Below are positions 27,269 to 37,460 of a stretch of 64,000 bases of DNA, piece by piece (the stretch's first letter is position 1; every line of letters begins with the position of its first letter). The notes under the pieces are model-generated. The model made no database searches. It was not told where the DNA came from and saw nothing but the letters and a program-made list of their open reading frames with translations. The stretch is taken from the NCBI GenBank assembly GCA_022769825.1, contig JALEJI010000028.1, positions 30,917 to 94,916 on the forward strand. The letters run 5' to 3'. The stretch comes from Prevotella sp. (GTDB taxonomy: Bacteria; Bacteroidota; Bacteroidia; Bacteroidales; Bacteroidaceae). The position numbers and the translations under genes were made by a program.

Positions 27269-30265
27269 TTGCCATTTATGGGTAAAACGTTAATCAGAAG
27301 AGCTACCCTCCTTGGATTAGGAGTGGTTTGCACGATGAGTGCCTTTGCACAGTCAGTGGTGCAAGGCACAGTGAAAGACAAATCCGGAGAACCACTTATT
27401 GGAGCTACTATCCAAATTAAGGGCCAGCAAGGCGGAACGGTCACCGACCTTGACGGCGTATGGAAACTCTCAGACTTGAAACCCGGCCAGACAATCGTCG
27501 TCTCCTACGTGGGCTTTACCAACAAGGAGATAAAGATTGGCCAACAGCGCAAGTTGAACATTGTGCTTGAGCCCGACAAGCAAGACCTTGACGAGGTCGT
27601 GGTCTTGGGTTATGCCGTTGGCACGAAGCGCACCGTGTCGGGTGCCGTGGAGCGCATCGGCAAGAAAGACATGAACCAAGGCGTGGTGACGAGCGCGGCC
27701 GATGCCTTGAAAGGCAAGGTGAGTGGCGTGGTCATCTCGCAGAGCGGTGGCGACCCAATGGGTACCACCAATATCCGCGTGCGTGGAACCTCTTCGCTCT
27801 CAGGCGGTAACGATCCATTGGTCATCATCGACGGCGTTTATGGTGACATGACGATGTTCAACTCCTTGCAGCCAGGCGACATTGAGAGCATGACCATCCT
27901 CAAGGACGCTTCCGAGACGGCCCAGTATGGTTCTCGCGGTGCAGCTGGCGTGATCGTGGTGACGACGACAAAAGGCAAGAACGGCACAAGCTCCATTACC
28001 TATAATGGCACTTTCGGCGTGAACAAGGTGTTCAAGAACATCGAGATGCTCAGTGCCGACGCTTACCGCGCCACGGCGAAGAGCATGGGACTGACCTTCG
28101 ACGACCTTGGAGGCAACACCAATTGGCTCGACGAGATAGAACGCTCGACGGGAATCACACAAAACCATAATCTCGCTTTCTCGGGCGGCAACGACAACGG
28201 CAATTATCGCGCCTCACTCGGCTTCATACAGAAGCAAGGCGCCATACGCAACTCAGACATGCGAAACTATACCGCCAAGCTCGATGCCCAGCAGTTGGCT
28301 TTCAACAAGAAGCTGAAACTCGAGATGGGTGTCATGGGCTCTGAATACGAGGGCAAGCAGCAATATGACATGCAAAAGATATTCTACTCGGCTGCTTCAT
28401 ACAACCCGACATATCCCAACACCAAGAACGCCACCACGGGCAAGTGGGACGAGGACATGCTCGCCAACGAGATTTTCAACCCCCTTGGGCAGCTGGAGAT
28501 AGACAACCGTTACAGCGTGGGTGTCGTTATGGCACACGGCAAGGCGACATGGACCATCGTTGACGGACTGTTCCTCTCAGCCTTTGGCTCTTACACCAAG
28601 GCTAACATCGACCTTAAGCGATATATCCCCAACGACATACGCCAGGGTGAGCTCAACGGAAACGGATGGGCTTACATCAACAGCATACAGCGCAATGACC
28701 TCATGGGCAACGTGCAGCTCACCTTCACCAAGGACTTCGGCAAGCACCACATCGACGCCCTCGCCGTGATGGAGGGCCAGCGCTATAAGACCTTTACCCA
28801 CATGCAGCAGGCAAAGGGCTTCCAGACCAACTACTTCAAGTATAACAACCTGCAGGCGGGTGCCAACGTGTCGTGGGGCGATGTTACCTCAGACTCCAAG
28901 GAGTACACCCTCAGCTCATACATGGCGCGCGTCAACTACATGTTCGCCGACCGCTACATCGTCACCGCCAACCTCCGTGCCGACGGCTCCTCAAAGCTCG
29001 GTTCCGGTCACAAGTGGGGTTGGTTCCCGTCAGCCTCGGCCGCTTGGGTCATCTCCAAGGAAAACTTCATGAAGGACGTGAAGTGGGTCAATAACTTAAA
29101 GCTGCGTGCCGGTTACGGTGTCACGGGTAACCAAGACGCCATAGACCCTTATACCTCGCTCGCGCTCTACGGCCCTAACGGCGTGACGCCGGTCAACGGT
29201 ACCAACACCACGACATTTGCCGTGCAGAGCAACGACAACCCCGACCTGAAATGGGAGACGAAGAGCACTTTCGACGTGGGACTTGACCTCTCCCTCTTCA
29301 ACAGCAGGCTCAACATCACCCTCGACTGGTACACATCAAAGACCAAGGACCTGCTCTACAACTACACCGTGCCTGTTCCGCCGTTCACCTATGAGAACCT
29401 CCTGGCAAACATGGGCGAGATGTCGAACCACGGTTTCGAGATTGGCATCCGCGGTGACATCATCAAGACCAAGGACTTCACCTTTAACTCAGGACTGAAC
29501 CTCAGTTTCCAGAGCAACAAGCTCAACTCCCTCTCTGGCAACTACAAGGGCCAGGAGCTCACAACCTCCGAGCACATACAGGTGGCGCGCATCAATGCCG
29601 CCGGCTTGACGCAGAACTACGGCGTGACCTATCTTATTGAGGGTCAACCCATCGGCGTGTTCTACTTGCCTCACTGCGAGGGCATCGACAAGGATGGCAA
29701 GTATATCATCACCGACCTCGACCAAAACGGTAACGTGGACACTGGCGATTCTGGCGACCGTCAGATTTGTGGTCAGGCGATACCAAAGGCTTACCTTGGT
29801 TGGGACTTCACCTTCAACTACAAGAACTGGAGCCTCGCCATGCAGTTTAACGGCGCTTTCGGCCATAAGATCTTCAACGGCACGTCGATGACATACAGCG
29901 ACCTGTCCAACTTCCCGACCTACAATGTCCTTGCCGACGCTCCGGCACGCGGCATCAAGAACAAGGTCATCTCCGACTACTGGCTGGAGAACGGCGACTA
30001 TGTGAACTTCGAGTACCTGCAGCTCAGCTACACGTTCAACAAGCAGCAGCTCAAGACCAAGTACATCCAGAACATCAAGCTCGGCTTGGCAGTGAACAAC
30101 GTGTGCACTATCACGGGCTACTCAGGCCTCACGCCGATGATCAACTCTGCCTCTCTCGTGCAGCAGGCTGAGGGCACCACGACTTACGGCACACTTGGCG
30201 TGGACGACAAGCGCATCTATCCGCTCACACGCACATTCTCTTTCAACGTGGGCATCACATTCTAA
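27269..30265 (+). CDS. SusC/RagA-family TonB-linked outer membrane protein
   Basis: Carboxypeptidase-regulatory-like domain, plug (GTKRTVSGAVERI..., IRVRGTSSLSGGNDPLVIIDGV), C-terminal beta-barrel ending in F. Confidence 0.95.
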   Translation: MPFMGKTLIRRATLLGLGVVCTMSAFAQSVVQGTVKDKSGEPLIGATIQIKGQQGGTVTDLDGVWKLSDLKPGQTIVVSYVGFTNKEIKIGQQRKLNIVLEPDKQDLDEVVVLGYAVGTKRTVSGAVERIGKKDMNQGVVTSAADALKGKVSGVVISQSGGDPMGTTNIRVRGTSSLSGGNDPLVIIDGVYGDMTMFNSLQPGDIESMTILKDASETAQYGSRGAAGVIVVTTTKGKNGTSSITYNGTFGVNKVFKNIEMLSADAYRATAKSMGLTFDDLGGNTNWLDEIERSTGITQNHNLAFSGGNDNGNYRASLGFIQKQGAIRNSDMRNYTAKLDAQQLAFNKKLKLEMGVMGSEYEGKQQYDMQKIFYSAASYNPTYPNTKNATTGKWDEDMLANEIFNPLGQLEIDNRYSVGVVMAHGKATWTIVDGLFLSAFGSYTKANIDLKRYIPNDIRQGELNGNGWAYINSIQRNDLMGNVQLTFTKDFGKHHIDALAVMEGQRYKTFTHMQQAKGFQTNYFKYNNLQAGANVSWGDVTSDSKEYTLSSYMARVNYMFADRYIVTANLRADGSSKLGSGHKWGWFPSASAAWVISKENFMKDVKWVNNLKLRAGYGVTGNQDAIDPYTSLALYGPNGVTPVNGTNTTTFAVQSNDNPDLKWETKSTFDVGLDLSLFNSRLNITLDWYTSKTKDLLYNYTVPVPPFTYENLLANMGEMSNHGFEIGIRGDIIKTKDFTFNSGLNLSFQSNKLNSLSGNYKGQELTTSEHIQVARINAAGLTQNYGVTYLIEGQPIGVFYLPHCEGIDKDGKYIITDLDQNGNVDTGDSGDRQICGQAIPKAYLGWDFTFNYKNWSLAMQFNGAFGHKIFNGTSMTYSDLSNFPTYNVLADAPARGIKNKVISDYWLENGDYVNFEYLQLSYTFNKQQLKTKYIQNIKLGLAVNNVCTITGYSGLTPMINSASLVQQAEGTTTYGTLGVDDKRIYPLTRTFSFNVGITF

Positions 30266-30285
30266 ACCTTTTAATGACAATCACT

Positions 30286-32013
30286 ATGAAAAAACATATC
30301 TTCGGCATAGCCCTGCTTTCCACGGCATTGCTCGCAGCCTGCTCGCTTGACGAGAACCCAAAGAGCAAGTTCAGTGAGGAAGAGGCTTTCAACAACGCTA
30401 CTCTTACCTATGTCAACTCTGTAGCGAACGTTTACTCTGCCATAGGCGACGGACTATATGGCGGCACCGACAATGTACAGACCCTTGAGGAGTTCATATC
30501 CGATGCTTCCATGCTCCCTGGTCGCCAGGGCGACTGGGTGGACGGCGGCAAATGGCAAAACATGTTCCTCCACAACTTTGAGTCGTCTGTCGACGTCTAC
30601 GCCACGGTGTGGAACCACCTGTTCAAGATTATCGGCCTGTGCAACTCCAGCATCGACAAGCTGACACCCATGCTCACCGCTCATCCCGACTATAAGACCT
30701 ACATAGCGGAGCTGCGTGCCCTGCGCGCCGTCTACTATTATTACGCCATGGACTTCTATGCTCAGGTGCCAATCGTGAAATCGTCTCAGCAGTCGACAAA
30801 CGACGTGAAGCAGAGCAACCGCAGCGACGTTTTCAAATTCGTCACCTCGGAACTTGACGCCACTTTGCCTGAACTCGGCACTGGCCATTGCCAGAACACC
30901 GGTGAATACTATGGCCGCGTGACAAAGGCCGTGGCTTACATGTGCCTTGCCAAGTGCGCCATCAACGCCCCCGTGTTCACCATAGACAACACGAGTGTGG
31001 ACAGCTACAAGATGTTCGTGGGCGACGACATGAGCAAGGAGGCCAAGGCCAGCGAGACGCTCGGCGAGGCAGTGTCGGCCAAAGGCAAGACCATCATGAT
31101 AACCGTAGACGGCAAGGAGCGCAATTGCTGGGAGACCGTGAAATATTGCGTGGACCAGCTTCAGGCGTTGGGCTACTCGCTGCAGCCTAAGTATGCCGAC
31201 AACTTCATCAAGGCCAACGAGACATCGGTGGAAAACATCTTCGTGCGCCCCAATGATGACAAGACCTATAAGATTACCGATAACAACCTCGTGCGCTCGC
31301 TCCACTACAACCACGCCTCTGCCATTGGCTACACAGGCTGGAACGGCGCTTGCGCCAGCGTGCGCGCCATGAAGGTGAACGGGTATGGCACGGCCAACGA
31401 AGACCCGCGCCTCAGGATAAACTACTGGTGCGACCGCGACTTCGAGAAAGAACAGAACACGGGCACGCTTGGCGATGGCGCCACGACAAAGCCATTGGAG
31501 TATGAGCCGCTTGCCGCCAAGGTTGACTTCGACAACTCTGCTGACCCACACGACGTGAAATGCGCCGGAGCGAGATTCAAGAAATATGAGTATGACGGAA
31601 CGGCATCGTCGATAGGCCAAAACAACAACGATCTCGTGGTATGGCGCTATGGCGACGCCCTCCTGCTAAAGGCTGAGGCTGAATACCGCCTTGGCGACAA
31701 GGCTGGAGCTCTCGCGCTCGTCAACGAGATACGCAAACGTGTCAACGCCACGCCACGCATGACGCTCACGCTCAACGACCTTCTCGATGAGCGCATGATA
31801 GAACTGGCATGGGAAGGCACGCGCAGGCAAGACCAGATACGCTTCTGCACATTCACCGAGCCAACGTTGGACCGCTATCCTGGCGTGGTGCACAGTTCGC
31901 TATCAGGCGATTACAACGACGACAAGAGTGGTTATACATGTGTGTACCCGATACCTTACTCGGTGCTGAACCTCAATAAGAATCTGAAGCAGAACCCAGG
32001 ATACATGAAATGA
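30286..32013 (+). CDS. SusD/RagB-family nutrient-binding outer membrane lipoprotein
   Basis: Lipobox LLAACSLDENP; RYGDALLLKAEAEYRLGD; LLDERMIELAWEGTRRQDQIRF. Confidence 0.93.
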   Translation: MKKHIFGIALLSTALLAACSLDENPKSKFSEEEAFNNATLTYVNSVANVYSAIGDGLYGGTDNVQTLEEFISDASMLPGRQGDWVDGGKWQNMFLHNFESSVDVYATVWNHLFKIIGLCNSSIDKLTPMLTAHPDYKTYIAELRALRAVYYYYAMDFYAQVPIVKSSQQSTNDVKQSNRSDVFKFVTSELDATLPELGTGHCQNTGEYYGRVTKAVAYMCLAKCAINAPVFTIDNTSVDSYKMFVGDDMSKEAKASETLGEAVSAKGKTIMITVDGKERNCWETVKYCVDQLQALGYSLQPKYADNFIKANETSVENIFVRPNDDKTYKITDNNLVRSLHYNHASAIGYTGWNGACASVRAMKVNGYGTANEDPRLRINYWCDRDFEKEQNTGTLGDGATTKPLEYEPLAAKVDFDNSADPHDVKCAGARFKKYEYDGTASSIGQNNNDLVVWRYGDALLLKAEAEYRLGDKAGALALVNEIRKRVNATPRMTLTLNDLLDERMIELAWEGTRRQDQIRFCTFTEPTLDRYPGVVHSSLSGDYNDDKSGYTCVYPIPYSVLNLNKNLKQNPGYMK

Positions 32014-32080
32014 CATAAACCTTACATGCTTGGGGCTGACCATGTTGGCCCCAGGCATTAACTATAACTGAACAAACAGG

Positions 32081-33829
32081 ATGCGAAAATTCTTATTTAC
32101 GGCTGCCATGGCCATGGCACTGACTTCGGCCTCGGCACAAGGTACAGACCAGAGAGGCCCCAATTGGCTTCACGACGCTGTGTTCTACCAGATTTACCCA
32201 TCGTCGTACATGGACTCCGACGGTAACGGCATCGGCGACTTGCCGGGCATAACCTCAAAGCTCGACTATATCAAGAGCCTTGGCGTAAACGCCCTGTGGA
32301 TAAACCCGTGCTTCGAGTCGGGATGGTTTGACGGAGGCTACGACGTGATAGACTTCTACAAGATTGACCCACGCTTCGGCACAAACACCGACATGGTGAC
32401 CCTTCTCAAGGAGGCGCATAAGCGTGGCATAAAGGTCTGTCTCGACCTCGTGGCAGGTCACTCCAGCGTGAAATGCCAGTGGTTCCAGGAGAGTGCCAAC
32501 GGAGACCGCAACGGCAGATATGCCGACTATTACATTTGGACCGACAACATCAGCGACAAGGACAAGCAAGACATAGAGACCCGCCACAAGCAACCCCTGC
32601 CAGAGGCGTCTACCATTGGCCGCTATGTTGAGCTGAATGCCCCACGCGGAAAATACTATGAGAAAAACTTCTTCGAGTGTCAACCCGCGCTCAACTATGG
32701 CTTTGCCCATCCTGACCCGAACAACAAGTGGGAGCAGCCAGTCACGGCACCAGGCCCGCAAGCCCTGCGTCGCGAGTTGCGCAACATCATGGCGTTCTGG
32801 TTCGACAAGGGCGTGGACGGATTCCGCGTGGACATGGCGGCATCGCTCGTGAAGAACGACCCTGGAAAGGTTGAGACGTCAAAGCTATGGAACGAGATGC
32901 GCGCCTGGAAAGACAAAAACTATCCACAGTGCATGCTCGTGTCGGAGTGGGCTGACCCGACGGTGGCCATCCCGGCTGGTTTCAACATCGACTTCATGAT
33001 TCATTTCGGTGTGCCTGGTTACGGCTCGCTATTCTTCGACCGCAACACGCCATGGGGTAAGCTGTGGCCCGGTCAGAAAGAGACCTATAAGTATTGCTAT
33101 TTCGACAAGGCTGGCAAGGGAGGCATTGAGGAGTTCGTGACCAACTACTCCCACTCTTATTTCAACACGCGCGACAAGGGTTATATTGCCATCCCGTCGG
33201 CCAATCACGACTACCAGCGTCCAAACATCGGCACTCGCAACACGCCAGACCAGTTGAAAGTGGCCATGACGTTCTTCCTCACAATGCCAGGCGTGCCGTT
33301 TATCTACTACGGCGATGAGATTGGCATGAAGTATGAGATGAATTTGCCAAGCAAGGAAGGTTCCAACGAGCGTGCCGGCACGCGCACGCCTATGCAGTGG
33401 GCACCGGGAGCAACGGCAGGCTTCTCAACCTGCACGCCCGACAAGCTCTATCTGCCAGTGGCGACCGACGGTGGCAAGCTAACCGTGGCCACGCAGGAGA
33501 AGGACCCCAACTCCATTCTCAACTACACGCGCCGTCTTGCCAACCTTCGTCATGCCACGCCAGCCCTTGGCAACATTGCCGACTGGAAGTTGCTGAGCGA
33601 CGTGAAGCAGCCTTACCCAATGGTTTACCAGCGCACGCAGGGCAACCAAGTCTGCGTAGTGGCCGTGAATCCAAGTGGCAAGGTCGTGAAGGCCGTGATT
33701 CCTCACGTTGGCGCGGCAAAGACAAAGGCACAGGCTCTCATCTCAACGGGCAAGGCTGGCTACAAGACGGGCAAGAGCGACGTGGTAACCCTCGGACCAG
33801 TGTCTGCCGCCGTGTTTGAGATAAAGTAA
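32081..33829 (+). CDS. GH13 alpha-amylase/alpha-glucosidase family protein, secreted
   Basis: Signal peptide; VFYQIYPSSYMDSDGNGIGDLPGI; DGFRVDMAASL; FIYYGDEIGM. Confidence 0.9.
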   Translation: MRKFLFTAAMAMALTSASAQGTDQRGPNWLHDAVFYQIYPSSYMDSDGNGIGDLPGITSKLDYIKSLGVNALWINPCFESGWFDGGYDVIDFYKIDPRFGTNTDMVTLLKEAHKRGIKVCLDLVAGHSSVKCQWFQESANGDRNGRYADYYIWTDNISDKDKQDIETRHKQPLPEASTIGRYVELNAPRGKYYEKNFFECQPALNYGFAHPDPNNKWEQPVTAPGPQALRRELRNIMAFWFDKGVDGFRVDMAASLVKNDPGKVETSKLWNEMRAWKDKNYPQCMLVSEWADPTVAIPAGFNIDFMIHFGVPGYGSLFFDRNTPWGKLWPGQKETYKYCYFDKAGKGGIEEFVTNYSHSYFNTRDKGYIAIPSANHDYQRPNIGTRNTPDQLKVAMTFFLTMPGVPFIYYGDEIGMKYEMNLPSKEGSNERAGTRTPMQWAPGATAGFSTCTPDKLYLPVATDGGKLTVATQEKDPNSILNYTRRLANLRHATPALGNIADWKLLSDVKQPYPMVYQRTQGNQVCVVAVNPSGKVVKAVIPHVGAAKTKAQALISTGKAGYKTGKSDVVTLGPVSAAVFEIK

Positions 33830-33875
33830 GACAATAAAGATTTATCGCTGACAGTTACCAACTGTTTTAAGTTCA

Positions 33876-33912
33876 GGGCAGGATTCCTCGTTTGGAATCC
33901 TGCCCTTTCTTT
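33876..33912 (+). terminator. Rho-independent terminator
   Basis: gggcaggattc ctcgttt gaatcctgccc + ttct tt. Confidence 0.75.
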
Positions 33913-34072
33913 ATGGTCTTCCGGAATTTGGAGTCGCACATTAGGACTTTTGAGTTCTCGACATCTTGCAGCTGCACGTTGGTATATCATTGCGTTTTGC
34001 AGGATGAGTAAGGATGGTAAGGTGCCGCCCTGCTAAGTTATCGCATGATTCCCACGTTCCCAAGAGAGCCTA

Positions 34073-34106
34073 TAAAAAAAGCCGTCCAGTGCACAACTGG
34101 ACGGCT
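34073..34106 (-). terminator. Rho-independent terminator for gapA
   Basis: aaaaaaagccgtccagt..actggacggct read on the minus strand. Confidence 0.75.
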
Positions 34107-34145
34107 CCACATATATCTAAAAAGTGACTATGTGTGTCTTTGGTA

Positions 34146-35222
34146 TTAGTTCAGCTCAGCGAAGTACTTGATTGTACGAACCATCTGAGAAGTGTAAGAG
34201 TTCTCATTGTCGTACCAGCTCACGACCTGCACCTCATAAGTGTCGTCGTCGATCTTCACTACCATTGTCTGAGTAGCGTCGAAGAGTGAGCCATAACGCA
34301 TGCCGAGGATATCAGAAGAAACAATCTCCTCGTCGTTGTAGCCGAAGCTCTCGTTAGCGTGAGCCTTCATAGCCTCGTTGATCTTCTCAACTGTGACGTC
34401 CTTACCCTTAACAACAGCGTAGAGCAGAGTTGTAGAGCCATCTGGCACAGGAACACGCTGTGCGGCACCGATGAGCTTACCGTTCAGCTCAGGAAGAACA
34501 AGGCCGATAGCCTTAGCTGCGCCTGAAGAAGCAGGAGTGATGTTGCAAGCACCTGCACGGCTGCGGCGGAGGTTACCCTTGCGCTGAGGACCGTCGAGAA
34601 TCATCTGGTCGCCCGTGTAAGCGTGGATGGTCTGCATGATACCAGTCTGGATAGGATAAACGTCGTTCAGAGCCTGTGCCATAGGAGCCAAGCAGTTTGT
34701 TGTGCAAGAAGCAGCGCTGATGATCTTGTCATCAGTTGTCAGGTTCTTGTGGTTAACGTTGAAGACGATAGTCTTCAGGTCGTTGCCAGCAGGAGCAGAG
34801 ATAACAACCTTCTTTGCGCCAGCCTTCAAGTGAGCCTCACTCTTAGCCTTTGATGTATAGAAACCTGTGCACTCGAGAACCACGTCAACGTCGAGCTCGC
34901 CCCAAGGCAGCTCAGCTGCGTTTGGCTTAGCATAGATAGTGATCTCCTTGCCGTCCACTGTGATAGAACCAGGAACAGTTACAGTGCGACCGTCCTCAGC
35001 ATACTGAGCGTCCTTGTACTCTACGGTGTGCTGCTTCTCGCCACCGATGATGCCCTGATAGCCACCGTGTGTGGTGTCATATTTCAGGAGCTGGGCCAGC
35101 ATCTTAGGGCTGGTCAAGTCGTTGATAGCGACAACCTCATAACCAGGGGCTGCGAACATCTGGCGGAAAGCCAGACGGCCGATACGGCCGAAACCATTGA
35201 TAGCTACTTTTACGTTTGCCAT
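34146..35222 (-). CDS. gapA: type I glyceraldehyde-3-phosphate dehydrogenase
   Basis: [47 protein letters not shown]. Confidence 0.96.
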   Translation of the reverse strand: MANVKVAINGFGRIGRLAFRQMFAAPGYEVVAINDLTSPKMLAQLLKYDTTHGGYQGIIGGEKQHTVEYKDAQYAEDGRTVTVPGSITVDGKEITIYAKPNAAELPWGELDVDVVLECTGFYTSKAKSEAHLKAGAKKVVISAPAGNDLKTIVFNVNHKNLTTDDKIISAASCTTNCLAPMAQALNDVYPIQTGIMQTIHAYTGDQMILDGPQRKGNLRRSRAGACNITPASSGAAKAIGLVLPELNGKLIGAAQRVPVPDGSTTLLYAVVKGKDVTVEKINEAMKAHANESFGYNDEEIVSSDILGMRYGSLFDATQTMVVKIDDDTYEVQVVSWYDNENSYTSQMVRTIKYFAELN

Positions 35223-35495
35223 TTTACTTTTTGTTTATAAAGGTTTACAAAAATATAATTTCAAAAGAAATTTTGCCTTTTTACGGTTGCAAAGATACAA
35301 TATATTTTCTAATTTTGCCGATGAATTGAGTATTAAATTATATAAAAAAGCGGAATCTTTCAATAAAAAGTTGTTTGCCGTGGCTTCATTGTCGTTGATA
35401 GGTCAACGTCTGCAATATCCACTTTGCAATTGAGAACCTGCTTTCACATTAATATATATAGAGAGTGAGAATATAATCATTAACATAAAAATATC

Positions 35496-35924
35496 ATGGG
35501 AAAATTCTTTGAGGAGTTTAAGGCGTTTGCCGTCAAGGGCAATGCCGTTGACATGGCTGTCGGTGTCATCATCGGCGGCGCGTTTGGCAAGATAGTGAGC
35601 AGTATCGTCGACGATATCATCATGCCGCCTATCGGCTGGCTCATCGGCGGCGTTAATTTCTCCGACTTGAAGGTGACATTGCCCACTGTCGAGATTCCTG
35701 GCGTGGAGAAGATGTCTGCCGCCACGATAAACTATGGCAACTTCATCCAGACCCTTCTCGATTTCGTTATCATCGCCTTCTGCGTGTTCCTCTTGGTGAA
35801 AGGCATAAACACGTTGGCACGCAAGAAAAAGGAGGAGCCTCAGCCAGCACCCGCGCCAACCAACGAGGAGAAGCTCCTGGCGGAGATACGTGACCTGCTG
35901 AAAGAGAAAGAGGCGAAGCACTAA
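35496..35924 (+). CDS. mscL: large-conductance mechanosensitive channel
   Basis: [44 protein letters not shown]. Confidence 0.95.
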   Translation: MGKFFEEFKAFAVKGNAVDMAVGVIIGGAFGKIVSSIVDDIIMPPIGWLIGGVNFSDLKVTLPTVEIPGVEKMSAATINYGNFIQTLLDFVIIAFCVFLLVKGINTLARKKKEEPQPAPAPTNEEKLLAEIRDLLKEKEAKH

Positions 35925-35925
35925 A

Positions 35926-36078
35926 TCATTTCCGGATATAGTCTTTCGACACCAAATCGTAGTAGAGCGATTCCAGCTCGCCGAGCGTGAGCCGCTCCAC
36001 GCTGTGCTCGATGGTGCGTATCAGCTCGTCGCGGCGAGCCTCGTTGTCGTGGTCGAAAGACGTGAAAACCTTTGTCAT
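35926..36078 (-). CDS. small conserved-looking hypothetical protein
   Basis: MTKVFTSFDHDNEARRDELIRTIEHSVERLTLGELESLYYDLVSKDYIRK; start chosen inside the longer ORF. Confidence 0.5.
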   Translation of the reverse strand: MTKVFTSFDHDNEARRDELIRTIEHSVERLTLGELESLYYDLVSKDYIRK

Positions 36079-36280
36079 GGCATTGCTTTTTAATTGAATA
36101 ATTGGTTTGCCATGCAAAGTTACAAATAAATTAGGCTCACAGAATAAAAATAGCGCGTCAATAACCTCCGAAATGTTATTGACGCGCTGATCCAAGGCTT
36201 AAAACCAAGAGTGAGATGGCAATCCGCAACTTTCCTTGAAAAAAGTTGTCAAAACATTTGGCGATACCGAAAAGAAGTCG

Positions 36281-36289
36281 TAACTTTGC
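36281..36289 (+). promoter_or_regulatory. Bacteroidota-type -7 element TAACTTTGC
   Basis: About 35 nt upstream of tRNA-His. Confidence 0.55.
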
Positions 36290-36324
36290 ACACGCTTTCA
36301 GAAAGGAAGCAAAAAGCTTACATG

Positions 36325-36398
36325 GTGGGCGTAGTTCAGTTGGTTAGAGCGTCAGATTGTGGTTCTGAATGTCGTGGGTTCGAGTCCCACCCCCCACC
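36325..36398 (+). tRNA. tRNA-His (anticodon GTG)
   Basis: gtgggcgtagttcagttggttagagc gtcagattgtggttctgaat gtc gtgggttcgagtcccac cccccac c: cloverleaf with anticodon loop TTGTGGT and a G at the -1 position. Confidence 0.93.
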
Positions 36399-36405
36399 CA
36401 AGAAA

Positions 36406-36445
36406 AATCCTGCAAGTCACATGATTTGCAGGATTTCTTGTTTTT
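36406..36445 (+). terminator. Rho-independent terminator after tRNA-His
   Basis: aatcctgcaa...ttgcaggatt then cttgttttt. Confidence 0.75.
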
Positions 36446-36722
36446 AGGTTATTTTCGTTTGTGATTGCGAAACATAGAATGGGGTTGAAAGATTGGCTCT
36501 TCCGGAATTTTTGGTTGATGGTTTTTGCCAAAGAAGCAATGCTGCGTCAGCCTTGTATTAATCCATGGCAGGCACCATGGCGTCAACGTTGAATTGTAAA
36601 ATATTATTGCCAAAATTTAACACTCCCGGGCAGGTGCATTTAGAGCGGAAAAAGGGTAGCCTTTCGACTTTTTACAACACCGTCGGCGGCTTTTCGGCCA
36701 AAAAGTTTTGCCGTTACTGCCT

Positions 36723-36819
36723 AATCGCGTCGCCATTACGGTGTAACGGCGACGCGATTTCACCGTAACGGCAACGCGATTTCACCGTAACGGCGATGCG
36801 ATTGCACTGTAACGGCGCC
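36723..36819. repeat. 22-bp tandem array (GTAACGGCGACGCGATTTCACC), opened by an inverted copy forming a hairpin
   Basis: Units start at 36743, 36765, 36787, 36809 (exactly 22 bp); inverted AATCGCGTCGCCATTAC at 36723-36739. Confidence 0.85.
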
Positions 36820-36972
36820 ACCTTTTTAGCTAATTGGCAACGCTGAAAAACTGTAAAATTTGCAAGTGTTTAATAATCAACGGTTTACCAAAATGGCCCA
36901 TAATCGCGTCATTTCCACGCAAGCGACGGCTTGGTTGAAAAAAATCGATTCTCAGACGACCATTTGTAAAAT
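36805..36972. repeat. 168-bp dispersed repeat, copy A
   Basis: Ungapped alignment by eye with 21158-21325. Confidence 0.8.
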
Positions 36973-37146
36973 ATTATTATCGCTTTGCATGGACCGGTTT
37001 TATGCTTGCCCACAAAAAAATGTTCGGCCTCTTTTTTATAACAACGTGGCACATGCATGCCATGTTTTTGCTATTCGGGTTGCGAACGACCACTGGGGCC
37101 GCCTCTGCAATGCGTTTATGCCGTTACTCCAATCTCGGCAGACCCT

Positions 37147-37434
37147 TTATTTTGTCATTATTCCGGCTTTCAGCCATTCGTCCACAAGTTCTTGCGCGTC
37201 TTTCAAGGCGACTTCGCGCGGAAGGGGAGTGTTCTCGTCAATCTCGTAGTTGTTTACGAGAATGTCGGCAAGGTCGTCGATGGTGAAGTCCTTGCCTTCG
37301 ACACTGTTCCACAGCAATAAGGCACTGTCGTTAAGGCTGATGATGTCGCTGAAGTCGATGTTCTCCTCGCCTTCCGCCACGATGACGTAAGCCCCGCAAA
37401 TCTCGTTGACCCTGAAACCTTTTTTTGTTCTCAT
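37147..37434 (-). CDS. PqqD-family (RRE-like) peptide chaperone
   Basis: MRTKKGFRVNEICGAYVIVAEG...ISLNDSALLLWNSVEGKDFTIDDLADILVNNYEID: PqqD fold pattern. Confidence 0.8.
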   Translation of the reverse strand: MRTKKGFRVNEICGAYVIVAEGEENIDFSDIISLNDSALLLWNSVEGKDFTIDDLADILVNNYEIDENTPLPREVALKDAQELVDEWLKAGIMTK

Positions 37435-37460
37435 GAATATATCTTTTACTTTACTTTTTC

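Noticed and set aside
37001-37146. Extra gene between the 168-bp repeat and the PqqD gene (ORFs 36860-37249, 37002-37286, 37057-37320)
   Set aside because: Overlap repeat DNA and run antisense into pqqD; no start context or domain.
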